Shown one piece after another: positions 4,584 to 6,986 of a DNA stretch of 6,986 nucleotides. Each line of letters opens with the position of its first letter. Within the stretch, counting starts at the first letter, position 1. This DNA comes from Acidaminococcales bacterium (GTDB lineage: Bacteria > Bacillota > Negativicutes > Acidaminococcales > JAISLQ01): positions 1 through 6,986 of the forward strand of contig JAISPA010000063.1 in the NCBI GenBank assembly GCA_031275255.1. The letters are read 5' to 3'. The notes beneath the pieces are model-generated. The model saw only the letters and a list, made by a program, of their open reading frames with translations. It was not told the DNA's origin and searched no databases. Both the position numbers and the translations under genes were made by a program.

Positions 4584-5075
4584 ATGGAAGGTTTGTTTAG
4601 CATGGCAAGTATATCCGATCTTACCGCTGCGGCGCTGCTTTTAGCCGCAGTTGCGGCGCTGGCCGCCGGATACCTGTTTTTTCTTTTCCGGCGGCTTAGC
4701 GCCCGCTATGACGCGCTGATGCGCAACGCCAGCGGAAAGAGCCTGGAAGAGATGGTAGTCGGGCGTTTGGAGCAAGTACAAAAAGTAGAAAACGATATGA
4801 GCTTGATAAATAACCGCTGTTGGCAATTGAGCGAGCAGGTAGCCAAATGTATCCAGAGAATCGGGGTAGTGCGCTTTAACGCCTTTGACGGTACCGGCAG
4901 CGATTTGAGTTTTGCCATAGCGTTTTTGGACGAAAAAAACGACGGAGTGGTTTTTTCCAGCATCTACGGCCGCAATGAAGGCCGATGCTATGCCAAGCCG
5001 ATCAAGCACGGCCAATCAACCTATGCCTTGTCCGATGAAGAAAAGAAGGCGATCGAATTGTGTAAAAAAAATTAG
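4584..5075 (+). CDS. DUF4446 family membrane-anchored protein
   Basis: The protein has 163 residues. Residues 12-35 form one hydrophobic segment (AAALLLAAVAALAAGYLFFLF), followed by a charged region likely to be coiled (residues 36-90). The conserved DUF4446 core is at about 91-160: QRIGVVRFNAFDGTGSDLSF, AIAFLDEKNDGVVFSSIYGR, then AKPIKHGQSTYALSDEEKKA. The family function is unknown. In Bacillota these genes recur next to parB or cell-wall genes, as here. Two starts are possible. The ATG at 4584 lies 14 bases after AAAGAGG, which is long. The in-frame ATG at 4602 lies 10 bases after GGAAGG and would give 157 residues, still including the membrane segment. A two-codon frame (ATG AAG TAA, 4572-4580) sits between AAAGAGG and 4584. 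The stop is at the usual family position. Confidence 0.92.
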   Translation: MEGLFSMASISDLTAAALLLAAVAALAAGYLFFLFRRLSARYDALMRNASGKSLEEMVVGRLEQVQKVENDMSLINNRCWQLSEQVAKCIQRIGVVRFNAFDGTGSDLSFAIAFLDEKNDGVVFSSIYGRNEGRCYAKPIKHGQSTYALSDEEKKAIELCKKN

Positions 5076-5494
5076 CGAATTAAAAGGATTTATAAGATTT
5101 TTGGCGAAGACAACAAAATAGTGAGTTTTTGTGACGGTAGGAAGCGTAAAGCATTGTTTGCCGCTGTACCGGCTCGCCCTGATTCCTTTGCCGCGATTAT
5201 AGGCGACGGGAAGCAAGGAGCGGTTGAGTATAATGACAAAGTATAATGGAAAATCCGCTGAAAAGCAGGTGCTGAACGCTGCTGCGAACCTTCCCTGATC
5301 TAAGTGCGGGTCTAATGCGGCGCGGAATGAAGTATTGTTCGCTTGGCGAAAAGCAGGAAAGAGTATACGGAAGGTATTCCCAAGGGGAATCATGACTGAC
5401 AGGACAGAGTTTATCCCGAAAAATCTGAAAAAGTTTTTTTGCGCTGCTGATACTTAACGAAATGATAATTGCGGCAGACAAAGGTGAAATTAAA
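5076..5494. other. 419-bp leader region of the M23 peptidase gene
   Basis: No recognisable gene. It contains two exact AGTATAATG repeats (5227-5235, 5240-5248), the hairpin ATTCCC-AAG-GGGAAT (5376-5390) and three tiny frames: 5233-5298 (21 codons), 5315-5395 (26 codons) and 5392-5457 (21 codons). The last two overlap by ATGA. The frame of 5233 stays open from its TGA at 5296-5298 to the TAA at 5455-5457, so the region could also be a decayed gene of about 74 codons. No T-run terminator after DUF4446 is evident. Confidence 0.5.
5227..5248 (+). promoter_or_regulatory. Duplicated TATAAT boxes, possible promoter region for the M23 gene
   Basis: Two perfect -10-like TATAAT hexamers occur at 5229-5234 and 5242-5247, each inside the identical 9-mer AGTATAATG, 13 bp apart. 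No good TTGACA-like -35 is found 16-18 bp upstream of either, and neither has a TGn extension. Transcription from here would leave a leader of over 240 bases before the GTG at 5495. Confidence 0.3.
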
Positions 5495-6421
5495 GTGACA
5501 GATAAGCAGCGAAAGAAATTGGACAAGCGTGTATATACTTTCATGTTCATTCCGCACCGGGGCGTGAAGACCCGGAGTTTTAGCCTGCCGATAGTGACGA
5601 TAAAGCGTATCGGCCTGGCTTTTTTTTGTGCGCTTTTGATCTTCGGGGGAGTGCAGTTCAAGCATATGCTGACGGTTTGGCAGGCGCAGGCAGAACAGGA
5701 GGAACTGACGCAACTGCGTGCGAACAAGGAGAGCCAGGAGGAAAAGGTCAGCAATCTCGCCCGCCTGACGCAGGAAATGCAGGAAGAGATGCAAAAAGTA
5801 ACCCAGTTGGAAGGAGAAGTGCGCCGTTCTTTGGGCGCGGAAGGCGCCGCCAATGTTTCCCGTTCCGCCGCCGGACGCGGAGGATTACGGCAAGCGCAGT
5901 TCATGGCGGCGATTGATTATACCGATGTGGATGAACTTACCCGGAGGGTAAGGGAAATAAATGATTTTGCCCGGCAAAAACAGGCGTCGCTCGCCGAATT
6001 GGACGCCAAGCTGAAAGAGCGCAACGCCAGGAGAGCGGCTACTCCTTCCATCTGGCCGGCCTACGGCGAGATAACGTCAAGGTTTGGCCTGAGGAATTCG
6101 CCGAGCGGCATGGGCAGCAGCATGCACAAAGGACTTGACATCGCCGGCCGGTACGGTTCACCGGTTGTGGCGACCGCGGACGGCGTGGTGGAAATAGCCT
6201 CCTATTATTACGGATACGGCCTTTATGTGCAGATCAATCACGGGTACGGTTTGCAGACGGCTTACGGGCATAATTCCGCCTTGGCGGTCAATGTGGGCGA
6301 AAAGGTCAAAAAAGGGCAGATTATCGCTTATATGGGCAATTCCGGCGTAAGCACCGGCACTCACCTGCATTATGAAGTAATCAGAAACGGCGTTCAAGTG
6401 GATCCCGCTAATTTTCTCTGA
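5495..6421 (+). CDS. Membrane-anchored M23-family (LytM-type) peptidoglycan endopeptidase
   Basis: The protein has 308 residues from the GTG at 5495, chosen because AAAGGTGA (5480-5487) lies seven bases upstream. The ATG at 5462 (319 residues) has no ribosome binding site. Layout: cytoplasmic N-terminus with YTFMFIPHRGVKTRSFSLP, a motif common in clostridial/Negativicutes membrane M23 proteins; one membrane segment at about 39-56; a coiled coil at about 61-112; a second helical stretch at about 145-180; and the M23 domain at about 187-308, starting WPAYGEITSRFGLR. All zinc and catalytic residues are present: H211 and D215 (HKGLD), H259 (YGH), and H290 and H292 (HLHYE). It should cut peptide cross-bridges in peptidoglycan outside the membrane. 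The coiled coil may regulate it or recruit partners. The bactofilin gene follows 202 bp downstream, a pairing known for shape-determining hydrolases such as those partnered with CcmA in Helicobacter. Confidence 0.94.
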   Translation: MTDKQRKKLDKRVYTFMFIPHRGVKTRSFSLPIVTIKRIGLAFFCALLIFGGVQFKHMLTVWQAQAEQEELTQLRANKESQEEKVSNLARLTQEMQEEMQKVTQLEGEVRRSLGAEGAANVSRSAAGRGGLRQAQFMAAIDYTDVDELTRRVREINDFARQKQASLAELDAKLKERNARRAATPSIWPAYGEITSRFGLRNSPSGMGSSMHKGLDIAGRYGSPVVATADGVVEIASYYYGYGLYVQINHGYGLQTAYGHNSALAVNVGEKVKKGQIIAYMGNSGVSTGTHLHYEVIRNGVQVDPANFL

Positions 6422-6536
6422 CCGGAAAAATGAATTTCCCCGGCGGAGGGTACGCTTGTTTTACAAACAGAAAGCGCGGCCTTTTGCCGGCTTTAGCCGT
6501 GGGTAGTTGTCAAGAGATTCCTGTTAAAAGAGACTT

Positions 6537-6568
6537 CATTCAGCGCCAGAACCGGCTTTTGCTGAATG
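6537..6568. promoter_or_regulatory. Inverted repeat upstream of the bactofilin gene
   Basis: CATTCAGC (6537-6544) and GCTGAATG (6561-6568) are perfect 8-bp arms, and the inner GCC/GGC (6545-6547, 6554-6556) can extend the stem. There is no T-run directly after it. It lies 55 bp before the bactofilin start, where a leader structure or operator could act. The rest of the 6422-6623 spacer shows no gene. Confidence 0.4.
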
Positions 6569-6623
6569 TTGGCTGGATTGATGAGTTGGTTCAGTGATAA
6601 AAAGTTTGTCGGGAGGTGCGTCA

Positions 6624-6986
6624 ATGTTCGGTGCAAACAAAAAACCGGTTGCCAATACTTCTGTCAGTTCTGTTGCTAATGTGGAAACATTGATCGGAAA
6701 GACTACGTCGTTGAACGGCGTTTTGGACTCTGACGGTTCGGTGCGGGTGGAAGGCATGTTCGAGGGGCAGATCACCGCCAAAGGTGATATTTTTGTCGGC
6801 CCTGACAGCCGGATCAAAGCGGAGATCAACGGCCGCAATGTAACCATTTCCGGCACGGTCGTCGGCAATGTGAGCGTAACCGAAAAATTGGAATTGCTCG
6901 CGGGCGCTACTTTAAACGGCGATATAAAAGTGAAAAAACTGGTGATAGAAGAAGGCGCTGTTTTTAAAGGTATAAGCGAAACGAAA
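6624..6986 (+). CDS. Bactofilin family cytoskeletal protein (3' end outside window)
   Basis: The ATG at 6624 is preceded by GGGAGGTG (6611-6618), and 121 codons are open to the right edge of the window. After a short unstructured N-terminus (MFGANKKPVANTSVSSVA) comes the bactofilin beta-helix, with its repeating short-strand pattern: TLIGKTTSLNGVLDSDGSVR, VEGMFEGQITAKGDIFVGPD, then ISGTVVGNVSVTEKLELLAG and LNGDIKVKKLVIEEGAVFKG. Nearly the whole domain is present, and only a C-terminal tail is likely to be missing. Bactofilins form nucleotide-free, non-polar filaments at the membrane and organise envelope enzymes. The upstream M23 peptidase gene suggests the two products work together on local cell-wall remodelling. 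The 202-bp spacer may allow separate expression. Confidence 0.93.
   Translation, partial: MFGANKKPVANTSVSSVANVETLIGKTTSLNGVLDSDGSVRVEGMFEGQITAKGDIFVGPDSRIKAEINGRNVTISGTVVGNVSVTEKLELLAGATLNGDIKVKKLVIEEGAVFKGISETK

Noticed and set aside
5076..5244. Open continuation of the DUF4446 frame after its TAG stop
   Set aside because: DUF4446 ends at the usual family position, and about 55 open codons downstream can occur by chance. There is no sign of a readthrough context.

Overview
The window looks like a chromosomal segment of a Bacillota bacterium, most likely of the Negativicutes or a related lineage. This is inferred from gene content: a ParB/Spo0J C-terminus, a DUF554 membrane protein, a DUF4446 protein, an M23 peptidase and a bactofilin lie on one strand, with strong GGAGG-type ribosome binding sites at most starts. 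The species cannot be named from the sequence alone. No rRNA, tRNA, CRISPR array or intact transposase was seen.

Layout, all genes on the + strand: the 3' end of parB (to 248); a hairpin-rich spacer with a possible terminator; a small secreted protein (485-937) that is AT-richer than its surroundings; an 879-bp gene-free interval full of repeats (938-1816); a DUF554/YqgA-family membrane protein (1817-2503); a second repeat-bearing gene-free interval (2504-3172); a DUF2157-like polytopic membrane protein interrupted by an in-frame TAA (3173-4021, C-terminal remainder to 4231); a third repeat block (4232-4583); a DUF4446 protein (4584-5075); a 419-bp leader region (5076-5494); a membrane-anchored M23 endopeptidase (5495-6421); and the start of a bactofilin gene (6624 to the window end, open at the right edge).

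The genes fit a chromosome-segregation and cell-envelope neighbourhood. ParB acts on the origin region. The M23 peptidase and bactofilin are a recurrent pair in which a cytoskeletal polymer is thought to position a peptidoglycan hydrolase. DUF554, DUF4446 and DUF2157 proteins are membrane proteins of unknown role.

The most unusual content is in the three gene-free intervals. They are built from shared modules: (i) a pair of MITE-like elements with terminal inverted repeats, 86 bp and 216 bp, in opposite orientation, whose difference is exactly one 130-bp block bounded by CGCCG direct repeats; (ii) a 39-bp double-hairpin unit in four copies plus a partial fifth; (iii) a 61-bp tandem repeat with a dispersed fragment; (iv) a GC-rich module of about 32 bp in three places. 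I found no clear evidence of a new multi-gene system. The repeats and the interrupted membrane-protein gene are the main leads.
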